DNA from: CAKZYD01 sp039814715
GTDB lineage: Bacteria > Pseudomonadota > Alphaproteobacteria > Sphingomonadales > CAKZYD01
DNA length: 33,421 nucleotides
Assembly (NCBI GenBank): GCA_039814715.1
Contig: JBCCAR010000034.1
Location: forward strand, 1 to 33,421
Direction of reading: 5' to 3'
The position numbers and the translations under genes are program-made. This document shows positions 25,483-33,396 of this stretch, one piece after another. Numbering within the stretch: the first letter of the stretch is position 1; each line of letters opens with the position of its first letter. The notes below the pieces were generated by a model. It saw only the letters and a list, made by a program, of their open reading frames with translations. It was not told the DNA's origin and made no database searches.

Positions 25483-25770
25483 TCATGGAGCTGCAATGCT
25501 GGGGTATACGTCATGCCAATGAGGATTATGTTGTTCTATGAGGCTGATCTTCCAATCGCGTTTGTATTTCTTGAGCTGTTTTTCTCGAGCAATGGCTGCG
25601 CTTATATCCTCAAACTGCTCAAAATAAACAAGCGTTCCAATGCCGTATCGCTTCGTGAAGCCATCAACAGTTTTCATCCAGTGCTCAAAAACACGCTTCA
25701 CAAGATCGCCGGTCACGCCGATGTAAAGCGTGCCGCGCGGTTGGCTTGCAAGGATGTAAACGAAGCCCAT
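25483..25770 (-). CDS. GIY-YIG nuclease-domain protein
   Basis: Small single-domain GIY-YIG protein of 95 residues (YhbQ/COG2827-like). The family motifs are present: VYI (4-6) and YIG (16-18), the catalytic-type Arg26 with His30 in the following helix, Glu63 as the metal ligand in AREKQLKKYKRDWK, and a C-terminal aromatic segment HNPHWHDVY. No DNA-binding domain is attached. Members of this family are annotated as putative endonucleases but few have been tested. AGGA lies seven bases before the ATG, just inside the right-hand inverted repeat. Confidence 0.9.
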   Translation of the reverse strand: MGFVYILASQPRGTLYIGVTGDLVKRVFEHWMKTVDGFTKRYGIGTLVYFEQFEDISAAIAREKQLKKYKRDWKISLIEQHNPHWHDVYPSIAAP

Positions 25771-25790
25771 GCAAACATCCTAGTGGATAC

Positions 25791-25820
25791 ATGGGTCCCC
25801 CGGTCAAGCCGGAGGACGAC
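25791..25820. repeat. Right 30-bp inverted repeat of the GIY-YIG unit
   Basis: Perfect inverted copy of 25447-25476, located about 20 bp upstream of the GIY-YIG start codon. It should therefore lie in that gene's promoter or 5' leader, where its internal CCGG-CCGG hairpin could influence expression or serve as a binding site for the encoded protein. The latter is speculation. Confidence 0.85.
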
Positions 25821-25894
25821 GAGATACGTGGGCAAAGTCCGCAATGTCCCAAACTCGCCGTTCACACCGGGCACATCGAAAAACCAAATCCCTG

Positions 25895-26632
25895 TTAAGA
25901 CAGCGAGATCAGCAAATCGCTGACCAGCTTGGGATGGGTCATCATGCCGTTTCGCGGGATGTCAGCGGGGATGAAGGTCCAGCCCGGGCCGCGGGCGGGG
26001 CCGACCATGCGCTCTGATGTCATGGCGAAGTCTTGGCCGACGCAGTGGATAAAGGCTGGGGCTAGGCCTTCCCAGCCGCCATTGTTAACCGTGAGAACAT
26101 CTTCCCATTGTTTCGCTGGATGGGTCGTAATGAGGCGCTTGAGACGCGCGATCACGTCGGTCTCACTTTCGGGCACAAGCATTTTAATCGGATACTCGGC
26201 CCAGAACTCCATCTTGTACCCATCGATGAATTTCTCCCGGCGCCTTAGCCAACTGTCCGGCAGTTCGCCGGTCTCAAGATCATATTCGACGCCGCTCATT
26301 CGTCCCTCACGCGGCACAATGGCATCAAAGAACACAATTCGCTTAATCCGGCTGCGCATGCGGTCTGCAACGCCGGTGATCGTGACGCCTGAAAAGCTGT
26401 GCCCGACCAGGATAACGTCTTCCAGTTCTTCTGCTTCGATAACGCCCATTATGTCGCTAATATGGGTCTCTAGCCCCACATCCGGCGCGCTGAGATGCTC
26501 GCGCTCGCCGCAGCCAGTGCAGGTGGGCGTGAACACACGGTGGCCAGCGGCGCTCAGCATGGCACGCACATCACGCCATATCCAGCCGCCGTGCCAGGTA
26601 CCGTGGACCAAAACGAAGGTTTGCGCGCTCAT
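25895..26632 (-). CDS. Alpha/beta hydrolase, coupled to bioB
   Basis: Soluble alpha/beta hydrolase of 245 residues. The oxyanion-hole segment is FVLVHGTWHGGW and the nucleophile elbow GHSFSG gives Ser79. Asp201 in VGQDFAMT and His233 in MMTHPKL complete a plausible triad. It most resembles the large EstC-like esterase group (HGAWHGGW...GHSYGG), whose natural substrates are mostly unknown. Its ATG overlaps the bioB stop as ATGA, so it is probably translated together with biotin synthase. That raises the possibility that it serves as a BioH-type pimeloyl-ACP methyl ester esterase, but nothing in the sequence proves this and a general esterase is equally possible. Confidence 0.9.
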   Translation of the reverse strand: MSAQTFVLVHGTWHGGWIWRDVRAMLSAAGHRVFTPTCTGCGEREHLSAPDVGLETHISDIMGVIEAEELEDVILVGHSFSGVTITGVADRMRSRIKRIVFFDAIVPREGRMSGVEYDLETGELPDSWLRRREKFIDGYKMEFWAEYPIKMLVPESETDVIARLKRLITTHPAKQWEDVLTVNNGGWEGLAPAFIHCVGQDFAMTSERMVGPARGPGWTFIPADIPRNGMMTHPKLVSDLLISLS

Positions 26633-27618
26633 TGGGCGGCAACATCGCGCGCCTGCGGAACCGGCATTGACGTCAGGCCTAGGTCTTCAAACAGCAAATC
26701 ATCGTCGTCACGGTCTGGATTTCCAGCTGTCAAAAGCTTGGCCGAAACAAAGATAGAATTGGCGCCAGCCATGAAACACATGGCTTGAAGCTCTTTTGAC
26801 ATGGTCGACCGGCCTGCTGACAAACGGACCATCGATTTAGGCATGATAATGCGCGCGACCGCGATCGTGCGGACAAATTCAATCGGGTCGATATCCCCTT
26901 CAAGCGCAAGCGGCGTGCCGGGAATGGGAATGAGCTGATTGATTGGGATGCTTTCTGGCGGCGGGTCCATGATAGCCAATTGGCGCAGCATCTCTGCGCG
27001 ATCTGCGCGTGTTTCGCCCATGCCTAGAATTCCGCCGCAGCACAGCTTGAGGCCTGCTGCGCGGGCGGCGTTTAACGTGTCGATCCGTTCAGAAAATTCG
27101 CGCGTTGTGATGATCTTTTCATAGTGCTCTGGCGATGTATCGATATTGTGATTGTAATAATCAAGGCCTGCATCTTTGAGCGCAGCTGACTGCGCATCAT
27201 CGAGCATCCCCAGCGTCGCGCAGGTCTCAAGACCAAGGGCTTTGACCTCTTTAATCATCGCGCATACCTGCCCAAGATCGCGCTCTTTAGGCCGTGTCCA
27301 GGCCGCGCCCATACAATAGCGCGTGGCCCCACCTGCCTTGGCTTGCTTGGCCTCCGTAACGACGGCGCCAACGTCCATTAACTTGGTTGCCTTCAGGCCT
27401 ACGTCTTTGGCGTACTTGGCCGACTGGCTGCAATAACCGCAGTCTTCTGCGCAGCCGCCGGTTTTGATGGAAATCAGCTGGCTCAGCTGCACCTGTCCTG
27501 GGGTATGATGCTGCCGGTGAATGGTTTGGGCTTCAAACATCAAATCCAAAAACGGCATCTCAAAAAACGCCAAGACGTCTTGCGGGGAATAGGTCAATTC
27601 CAGGTCCTTAAAATTCAT
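26629..27618 (-). CDS. bioB: Biotin synthase
   Basis: Radical SAM enzyme of 329 residues that inserts sulfur into dethiobiotin, the last step of biotin synthesis. The [4Fe-4S]/SAM motif is GGCAEDCGYCSQS (Cys56, Cys60, Cys63), and YNHNIDTSPEHYEKI and AGRSTMSKELQAMCFMAGANSIF are hallmark BioB segments containing ligands for the second cluster. The start codon lies inside the last codons of the upstream LysR gene, and the stop overlaps the downstream hydrolase start. Other biotin genes (bioA, D, F) are not adjacent. I see no BioR-type operator near it. Confidence 0.97.
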   Translation of the reverse strand: MNFKDLELTYSPQDVLAFFEMPFLDLMFEAQTIHRQHHTPGQVQLSQLISIKTGGCAEDCGYCSQSAKYAKDVGLKATKLMDVGAVVTEAKQAKAGGATRYCMGAAWTRPKERDLGQVCAMIKEVKALGLETCATLGMLDDAQSAALKDAGLDYYNHNIDTSPEHYEKIITTREFSERIDTLNAARAAGLKLCCGGILGMGETRADRAEMLRQLAIMDPPPESIPINQLIPIPGTPLALEGDIDPIEFVRTIAVARIIMPKSMVRLSAGRSTMSKELQAMCFMAGANSIFVSAKLLTAGNPDRDDDDLLFEDLGLTSMPVPQARDVAAQ

Positions 27619-28519
27619 TCCAAGTGGCGTTGCCGGCCCAATAGGATTTCAGAAAATCAACGAGTTTGCGCACTTTCGCGGATAAGTGCCGATTGTGCGG
27701 GTAAACGGCGAAAATGGAGAATTCTTCCTGCCGGTAATCTGATAATATCTGCACGAGCTTACCTTCGCGAATCGCTTCGCCTGAAAGGAAGGAAGGGCCC
27801 GAAATGACGCCCTTGCCGTCAAGGGCTGCCTCGCGCAGGACTTCGCCATTGTTGGCAGAGATGATACCGCTGGCTTGGACCAAGATTGGCTTACCATCGC
27901 TTTCAAAAAACTCCCATTCGGAAATGGGGCCTAAGTTGGAATAGCGCAGACAGCTGTGACCCGACAGCTCACGCGGGTGCGAAGGCGTACCGTGTTTTGC
28001 GAGATAATCTGGGCTGGCGGCGGTGACGGTGCGCGAGGTGGCGAGTTTTGCTGCGATCAGGGACGAATCAGAAAGCTTGCGCGCAACGCGGATGGCAGCA
28101 TCAAAGCCCTCTTCGACGATATCCACGCGGCGGTCGTTTAAATTAAGGTCAATTTCAATATCCGGGTATTCAGACATGAATTCAGACAACGGGGCGCCCA
28201 AATGCTTCACCGAAAAAGTGACCGGCGCTGCGATCTTAAGCAAACCGCTGACTTGCTGCGTCTTGTAGCTAACAGCAGCTTCCATCTCTTCGATATCAGA
28301 CAGCACCTGCTGGCAGCGCTCATGATAGGCCTTGCCGACATCCGTTAAAGACAGCCGCCGGGTTGTGCGGTTTAATAAACGCGCGCCCAGCCGCTCTTCA
28401 AGGTCACTTATGTATTTGCTGACCGCCGATTTTGACATGTTGAGGACACGCGCCGCGCCGGAGAAACTCCCCTCGCTCACCACCCGGGTGAAAATCTCCA
28501 TTGCTGTCAATCGGTCCAT
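27608..28519 (-). CDS. LysR-family transcriptional regulator
   Basis: LysR-type regulator of 303 residues. An N-terminal winged helix-turn-helix at about residues 17-60 (GSFSGAARVLNMSKSAVSKYISDLEERLG, shown here as the HTH span) precedes the periplasmic-binding-like effector domain (LLKIAAPVTFSVKHLGAPL and onwards). The N-terminal MDRLTAMEIFTRVVSEGSFS places it in the large CrgA/AaeR-like group. Its 3' end overlaps the bioB start by 11 bases, so it is the first gene of a LysR-bioB-hydrolase unit. Whether it controls that unit is unknown; no T-N11-A operator stands out in the 211-bp gap to the divergent gene at 28731. Confidence 0.9.
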   Translation of the reverse strand: MDRLTAMEIFTRVVSEGSFSGAARVLNMSKSAVSKYISDLEERLGARLLNRTTRRLSLTDVGKAYHERCQQVLSDIEEMEAAVSYKTQQVSGLLKIAAPVTFSVKHLGAPLSEFMSEYPDIEIDLNLNDRRVDIVEEGFDAAIRVARKLSDSSLIAAKLATSRTVTAASPDYLAKHGTPSHPRELSGHSCLRYSNLGPISEWEFFESDGKPILVQASGIISANNGEVLREAALDGKGVISGPSFLSGEAIREGKLVQILSDYRQEEFSIFAVYPHNRHLSAKVRKLVDFLKSYWAGNATWNEF

Positions 28520-28730
28520 GGCCGCTGAACTCCGCTTGCGCCGCCGCTGTCATGGCACAATACGCAAGGGTTGCCGCAGGTCAAATTTTCCCCGGCAGAA
28601 TCTATCCTTAACACATCACAGCGCCCAAGCACCACGCGATAAAGGCCAGGAATTGCGCCATTTGCTCGCGTCTTGGGCAGGTGGCATCGTTTTTGAATAG
28701 CAGCGCGCATTCATGACCAGCGGAGTATTT

Positions 28731-28937
28731 ATGACCGAAGAAATTGAAACCCTGATCTATAACCAAGTGGCAAAAGACCTCTTGCAACGTTTCGGCCGAG
28801 ACGCATTCGATGTGGCGGAGGAAGCGCGCGTCAGCCTGAAAGACCTAGGCGACAAGGCAGGGGAAGAGATATGGTCCAATATCGCCAAAACCCTTGGAAT
28901 GATTGAGACAGGTATGGCCAGCAGCGCGGTTCATTAG
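28731..28937 (+). CDS. Small unknown protein, 68 residues
   Basis: Acidic, soluble-looking protein that I do not recognise (MTEEIETLIYNQVAKDLLQR at the start). It is probably mostly helical, with no membrane segment or cysteine. An in-frame ATG exists at 28713, but the ATG at 28731 has CGGAG about six bases upstream and is preferred. It is divergent from the LysR gene and 98 bp upstream of the CpaF-like ATPase on the same strand. The ribosome-binding site and codon use suggest it is real; no function can be proposed. Confidence 0.6.
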   Translation: MTEEIETLIYNQVAKDLLQRFGRDAFDVAEEARVSLKDLGDKAGEEIWSNIAKTLGMIETGMASSAVH

Positions 28938-29035
28938 AGAATATTAAGCATCTTTCTCCATAGTACTGGCATGATCACGGCTGCGGTAGCGCGGCCTGGC
29001 TTATTCTAACGGGCTGGGAAAAGTTAACTTAGGCG

Positions 29036-30640
29036 ATGTTTGGTAAGAAAAACGCAGGCAATGATACCGCCGCGCCTGGCCGCAGCCGCGGCCCACGGTC
29101 ATTGCCGGCTGAACCGCGGCCGGTAGAGGCGAGCGACGACGCGTTAAGCGCGGCAGAAGATAACCCTATTCGAAAAGCCCTGTCCGCAGCAGAAGTAGCT
29201 TTTGAAAACAAAGTGCCGCTGCGCGATGGTGAAACATCGGCTTCAAGCTTGTTTTCAGCGCTCGAAGAAGAAACGCTGACGTCTGACGAAGACATTGCGC
29301 CCGAAGATTTGACGCCGCCGCCGCAGGCAGCGGCTGATGAAGAGATTGCCACATACGATTACGATGCCAGTGAGAATGGCTCAGATGCAGTAATTGCGGT
29401 GAAAGAGCAAGTGCTCCCGCGCCTCCTCGACCGGATTGATGCAGAAGCAGCAGCCGCACTGTCAAAAACCGAGCTGCACGAAGAGTTTCGGCCGATCGTG
29501 ATGGAAGTTCTGGCGGAACTGAAAATCAATTTAAACCGCAAAGAACAAGCCCAGCTGGAAGCCCTGCTTATTGATGAGCTGCTTGGGCTAGGGCCGCTGG
29601 AAGTGTTACTGTCTGATACTGCTGTGAACGACATCATGGTGAATGGGCCAAAACAGGTCTATGTAGAGCGCAAAGGCAAGCTGGTCCTCACCAACATTCG
29701 CTTCCGCGATGAAGACCACTTACTGCATGTCGCTCAGCGCATCTGCAACAAGGTTGGTCGCCGGATTGATCAAACGACGCCGCTGGCCGATGCGCGCCTC
29801 GAGGATGGCAGCCGGGTGAACGTGATTATTCCGCCCCTCAGCCTTAAAGGCACGTCGATCTCCATCCGGAAATTCTCCAACAAGCCGATCACCATCGATA
29901 TGATGGCCTCTGGCGGTTCGATGAACCGCAACATGTGTGACTTTCTCAAGATTGCAGGGGCTTGCCGTCTCAACGTGGTTATCTCCGGCGGCACAGGGTC
30001 TGGTAAGACGACTATGCTCAATGCCATGTCGAAACTGATCGACCAAGGCGAGCGCGTGGTCACGATTGAAGATGCGGCAGAATTGAACCTCCAGCAGCCT
30101 CATGTGGTCACGCTTGAGACACGGCCTGCAAACCTAGAAGGGCAAGGCGCTGTCTCTATTCGCGACCTGCTGATCAACTCCCTGCGGATGCGCCCCGATC
30201 GGATCATCCTGGGCGAGATCAGGGGCGGTGAATGTTTGGACATGCTCCAAGCAATGAATACCGGCCATGATGGCTCCATGGCAACGCTGCACGCTAACAA
30301 ACCGCGCGAAGCGATCACGCGGATGGAAAACATGGTCAACATGTCGGGCGTGAACTATCCGCTCAAAGCCATTCGCCAGCAAATTTCCGAAGCCGTTGAC
30401 CTTATCGTTCAAGTGAAACGTCTGCGCGATGGCAGCCGGCGCACGACGTCCATCACTGAAGTCGTTGGCATGGAAGGGGAAGTCATGGTGACGCAGGAGC
30501 TGTTTAAATTCGTTTACGAAGGCGAAGACGATGACGGCAAAATTATTGGTGACTGGCAATCCTCTGGGGTCCGCCCGTCCTGCTATGAAAAAGTGCGCCA
30601 ATTCGGCCTAGACAAAAAACTCATGGAGTGCATCTCGTGA
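29036..30640 (+). CDS. cpaF: CpaF/TadA-type secretion ATPase
   Basis: Type II/IV secretion superfamily hexameric ATPase of 534 residues, of the CpaF/TadA kind that powers Tad (Flp) pilus assembly and retraction. A disordered acidic N-terminal region (about 1-115) leads to a helical N-domain (about 120-200). The ATPase core has Walker A SGGTGSGKTT (317-326), an Asp/Glu box in TIEDAAEL, Walker B RIILGEIRGGE (389-399) and the His box TGHDGSMATLHAN. No other tad/cpa gene (prepilin, secretin, TadB/C) is near. Instead it is followed, with a GTGA overlap, by an 82-residue protein. The ribosome-binding site before the ATG is poor, and a palindrome AAGTTAACTT lies just upstream. Confidence 0.92.
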   Translation: MFGKKNAGNDTAAPGRSRGPRSLPAEPRPVEASDDALSAAEDNPIRKALSAAEVAFENKVPLRDGETSASSLFSALEEETLTSDEDIAPEDLTPPPQAAADEEIATYDYDASENGSDAVIAVKEQVLPRLLDRIDAEAAAALSKTELHEEFRPIVMEVLAELKINLNRKEQAQLEALLIDELLGLGPLEVLLSDTAVNDIMVNGPKQVYVERKGKLVLTNIRFRDEDHLLHVAQRICNKVGRRIDQTTPLADARLEDGSRVNVIIPPLSLKGTSISIRKFSNKPITIDMMASGGSMNRNMCDFLKIAGACRLNVVISGGTGSGKTTMLNAMSKLIDQGERVVTIEDAAELNLQQPHVVTLETRPANLEGQGAVSIRDLLINSLRMRPDRIILGEIRGGECLDMLQAMNTGHDGSMATLHANKPREAITRMENMVNMSGVNYPLKAIRQQISEAVDLIVQVKRLRDGSRRTTSITEVVGMEGEVMVTQELFKFVYEGEDDDGKIIGDWQSSGVRPSCYEKVRQFGLDKKLMECIS

Positions 30641-30885
30641 CGTTGCAGAGCCCGATTGCTACGAGCGGATCACGCATCCGTCGCAAATATAACATCGATG
30701 TGGACATCGTCCTGCATGACGGGACGCAAATATCAGGCAATGTCTTTTTATCCAAAGAAGAGCGGGTCCAAGACCTGCTCAATGATCCGCGGCCCTTTAT
30801 GCCGCTGCGCTTGCCTAACCAAGAAATCATGCTGATCAACAAAACGGCGATTGCAGTGTGTAAACCGATCGATGTTCTAGAATAA
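30637..30885 (+). CDS. Small protein coupled to the CpaF gene
   Basis: Protein of 82 residues starting at a GTG that overlaps the ATPase stop as GTGA, with GGAG about eight bases upstream. A GTG at 30628 is an alternative start. Its core reads as a compact beta-rich fold: VDIVLHDGTQISGNVFLSKE, then ERVQDLLNDPRPFMPLRL, then EIMLINKTAIAVCKPIDV. The pattern resembles a small uncharacterised bacterial family (possibly DUF6812), but I am not certain of the number. No signal peptide or membrane helix is evident. Strict coupling suggests it works with the ATPase, for example as an assembly or regulatory subunit; that is inference. Confidence 0.75.
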   Translation: MTLQSPIATSGSRIRRKYNIDVDIVLHDGTQISGNVFLSKEERVQDLLNDPRPFMPLRLPNQEIMLINKTAIAVCKPIDVLE

Positions 30886-30950
30886 ACCTGCCCCCTCTTT
30901 CAGGCAGCTGCATTCAACCAGGTCCACACAGTCCGGCCGCGCCCGCCAAA

Positions 30951-30996
30951 AACGATCGTTTCGCCGAAATAATCGTTTAAAAACAAGACGATTATT
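30951..30996. promoter_or_regulatory. Cluster of short palindromes upstream of katG
   Basis: In the 261-bp gap before katG three overlapping symmetric sites occur. These are the perfect 10-bp palindrome AACGATCGTT (30951-30960), TTTCG-C-CGAAA (30959-30969), and AATAATCG/CGATTATT with a 13-base spacer (30968-30975 and 30989-30996). The ATCGTTT string is repeated. This could be an operator array for a peroxide- or iron-responsive regulator of katG, but it does not match the OxyR, Fur or PerR consensus well enough to name. A TATATA at 31075-31080 is a possible -10 region without a convincing -35. Confidence 0.4.
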
Positions 30997-31146
30997 CAAA
31001 TCGAGTTTTTGAGTTAGCGGCAGAAGCCTTTAGCGATTAGGCAAAATAGCAGTGGGAGCCTAGATCGACCAGCCTATATAAAAAGGTGTTCGTCGCCTCG
31101 CTCCCGTGCTGTGACTGACCCGCAATGACTGAAAGGCTGACGTCCC

Positions 31147-33396
31147 ATGTTTCGTAATTCTGTTTCCGCCCTCGCGCTCGCAATGATTGCCTTTGCCCCG
31201 TCGGCAAACGCCACCCCGCCTTATGTTCCCAACCAAGTCGAAGCAAAACCCAATTCATTTTGGTGGCCAGAAAGTCTGGATTTAACTGTGCTGCGCCAAA
31301 ATGCAGTCAGCCATGACCCCATGGGCGCAGAGTTCAACTACGCTGAGGAGTTCAGCAAAATCGATCTTGCTGCCCTAAAGGATGAAATTGCCAAAGCGAT
31401 GACAACGTCGCAGGATTGGTGGCCCGCTGATTATGGCACCTATGGCCCCTTCTTCATTCGTATGGCTTGGCATAGCGCAGGGACGTACCGTGTTGCCGAT
31501 GGCCGCGGCGGCGCCGCAGCTGGCCAGCAGCGCTTTGAACCCCTCAATAGCTGGCCTGACAATGGCAATTTAGACAAAGCGCAGCGCCTGCTGTGGCCCA
31601 TCAAGCAAAAATATGGCCGCGCTATCAGCTGGGCAGACCTCATGGTCCTCACCGGCAATGTTGCGCTGGAATCTATGGGCTTCAAGCCTTTTGGTTTCGG
31701 CGGCGGACGCATTGATGCCTGGGAACCTGATCTTGTCTATTGGGGCCCAGAAACGCAGTTCCTCGGTGACAAGCGTTACAGCGGCGAGCGCGACCTGGCG
31801 AACCCACTTGCTGCCGTTCAAATGGGGTTGATTTACGTCAACCCAGAAGGTCCGAACGGGACGCCTGACCCCATCGCTGCGGCAGAGGACATTCGCACGA
31901 CCTTTGGCCGGATGGCGATGAATGATGAAGAGACAGTTGCCCTGATTGCTGGCGGTCACACCTTCGGCAAAGCGCATGGAGCCCATAGCCCTGAAGAGTG
32001 CGTTGGCCCAGAGCCGGCAGCATCACCAATTGAACAGCAAGGCCTTGGCTGGAAAAACACCTGCGGCGAAGGCAATGCAGAAGATACCGTCACCAGCGGC
32101 CTGGAAGGGGCATGGACATCAAGTCCGGCCCAGTGGACCAGCATCTACCTCGACAACCTGTTTGAGTATGAGTGGGTACAAACCAAAAGCCCGGCTGGCG
32201 CCATCCAATGGGTGCCAAAGAACGCTGAAGACTTAGAAGTTGTGCCAGATGCGCATGTGGAAGATAAGTTTCACGCGCCGATCATGTTCACGACCGATCT
32301 GTCGCTTAAATTTGATCCCTCCTACCGAGAAATCTCGCAGCGTTTCCGTGCAAATCCAGAAGAATTTGAAGATGCCTTCGCCCGCGCATGGTTTAAGCTA
32401 ACGCACCGCGATATGGGGCCGCGCGCACGCTATCTCGGCGCTGACGTACCACAAGAAATACTGGCCTGGCAGGACCCGATCCCGCAAAGTGATGGCCCGC
32501 TCGTCAACAGCCGTGATGTGAAAAAGCTCAAAGCAGCTGTCTTGGAGACTGGCCTCACCCGCTCTGAACTCGTACGCACCGCATGGGCCTCAGCGTCCAC
32601 CTTCCGCGATACGGACATGCGCGGCGGTGCCAATGGGGCCCGCCTTCGCCTTGATCCGCAGATGGATTGGGACGTGAACTCACCCGCTGAGCTGAAACGT
32701 GTCTTGGCAACGCTTGGCGATGTGCAAGCCAAGTTTAATGACCGCAGCAAGCGCAAAATCTCCATGGCCGACTTGATTGTCCTAGCCGGGGCGGCGGCGA
32801 TTGAAGACGCTGCTAAAGAGGCCGGCGTTAAAACGACAGTGCCCTTCGCGCCTGGCCGCGGCGATGCGACAATGGCACAAACGGATGCAGACTCTTTTGC
32901 ACCGCTCGAGCCGAAGGCGGATGGTTTCCGCAACTATGCCGGCGATGTAGATGCCAAATATCTGCCAGCCATGCTCGTCGATAAGGCCGATACGTTAAGC
33001 CTAACAGTGCCGGAAATGACGGCGCTTGTAGGCGGCCTGCGCGCGCTCGGCGCCAATAGCGGCGGCACAAAACACGGTGTCTTCACCGACACGCCAGGTG
33101 TTTTGACCAACGACTTCTTTGTCAATTTGCTTGGCATGGAAACGGTATGGATGCCGGGTAAAGAAGGAAACGGTCTGTATGAAGGCCGCGACCGCGCGAC
33201 AGGTGCTCTCAAGTGGACAGCAACAAGCGCAGACCTGATCTTTGGGTCTAATTCCGAGCTACGTTCTGTCGCTGAAAGCTACGCCTATGAAGATGCGAAA
33301 GAGACGTTCGTTCAAGACTTTATTGCCGCTTGGACGAAAGTTATGACGCTTGACCGCTTTGACTTAGCGACGGCCGGAACGTCTGTCGGGCGATAG
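31147..33396 (+). CDS. katG: Catalase-peroxidase with signal peptide
   Basis: Bifunctional haem catalase-peroxidase of 749 residues. The distal site is FIRMAWHSAGTYR (Arg105, Trp108, His109), Tyr230 in MGLIYVNPEG and Met256 in RMAMND supply the Met-Tyr-Trp adduct needed for catalase activity, and the proximal haem ligand is His271 in GGHTFGKAHG. Both KatG halves are present. The N-terminus is a Sec-type signal peptide (residues 1-22, cleavage after ANA), so the enzyme is probably periplasmic, unlike most KatG. Two cysteines, Cys285 (PEECVGPEP) and Cys306 (KNTCGEG), stand where cytosolic enzymes such as M. tuberculosis KatG have none, and could form a disulfide. The ribosome-binding site (AAAGG) is weak. 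The gene ends 25 bp before the window edge. Confidence 0.96.
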   Translation: MFRNSVSALALAMIAFAPSANATPPYVPNQVEAKPNSFWWPESLDLTVLRQNAVSHDPMGAEFNYAEEFSKIDLAALKDEIAKAMTTSQDWWPADYGTYGPFFIRMAWHSAGTYRVADGRGGAAAGQQRFEPLNSWPDNGNLDKAQRLLWPIKQKYGRAISWADLMVLTGNVALESMGFKPFGFGGGRIDAWEPDLVYWGPETQFLGDKRYSGERDLANPLAAVQMGLIYVNPEGPNGTPDPIAAAEDIRTTFGRMAMNDEETVALIAGGHTFGKAHGAHSPEECVGPEPAASPIEQQGLGWKNTCGEGNAEDTVTSGLEGAWTSSPAQWTSIYLDNLFEYEWVQTKSPAGAIQWVPKNAEDLEVVPDAHVEDKFHAPIMFTTDLSLKFDPSYREISQRFRANPEEFEDAFARAWFKLTHRDMGPRARYLGADVPQEILAWQDPIPQSDGPLVNSRDVKKLKAAVLETGLTRSELVRTAWASASTFRDTDMRGGANGARLRLDPQMDWDVNSPAELKRVLATLGDVQAKFNDRSKRKISMADLIVLAGAAAIEDAAKEAGVKTTVPFAPGRGDATMAQTDADSFAPLEPKADGFRNYAGDVDAKYLPAMLVDKADTLSLTVPEMTALVGGLRALGANSGGTKHGVFTDTPGVLTNDFFVNLLGMETVWMPGKEGNGLYEGRDRATGALKWTATSADLIFGSNSELRSVAESYAYEDAKETFVQDFIAAWTKVMTLDRFDLATAGTSVGR

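Larger units (their letters stand above)
25447..25820. mobile_element. Inverted-repeat-bounded unit carrying a GIY-YIG gene
   Basis: A 374-bp unit consists of a single GIY-YIG gene enclosed by perfect 30-bp inverted repeats. It sits between two unrelated genes, the aminotransferase and the alpha/beta hydrolase. The layout, a small nuclease-domain gene plus identical palindromic ends, looks like a minimal mobile or homing-type unit. No target-site duplication is evident just outside the arms, so recent movement cannot be shown. Calling it mobile is inference. Confidence 0.5.

Noticed and set aside
30888..30907. CTGCC/GGCAG hairpin after the CpaF-partner gene as an intrinsic terminator
   Set aside because: The stem is only 5 bp, the loop is 10 bases, and no T-run follows, so a terminator call is not justified.
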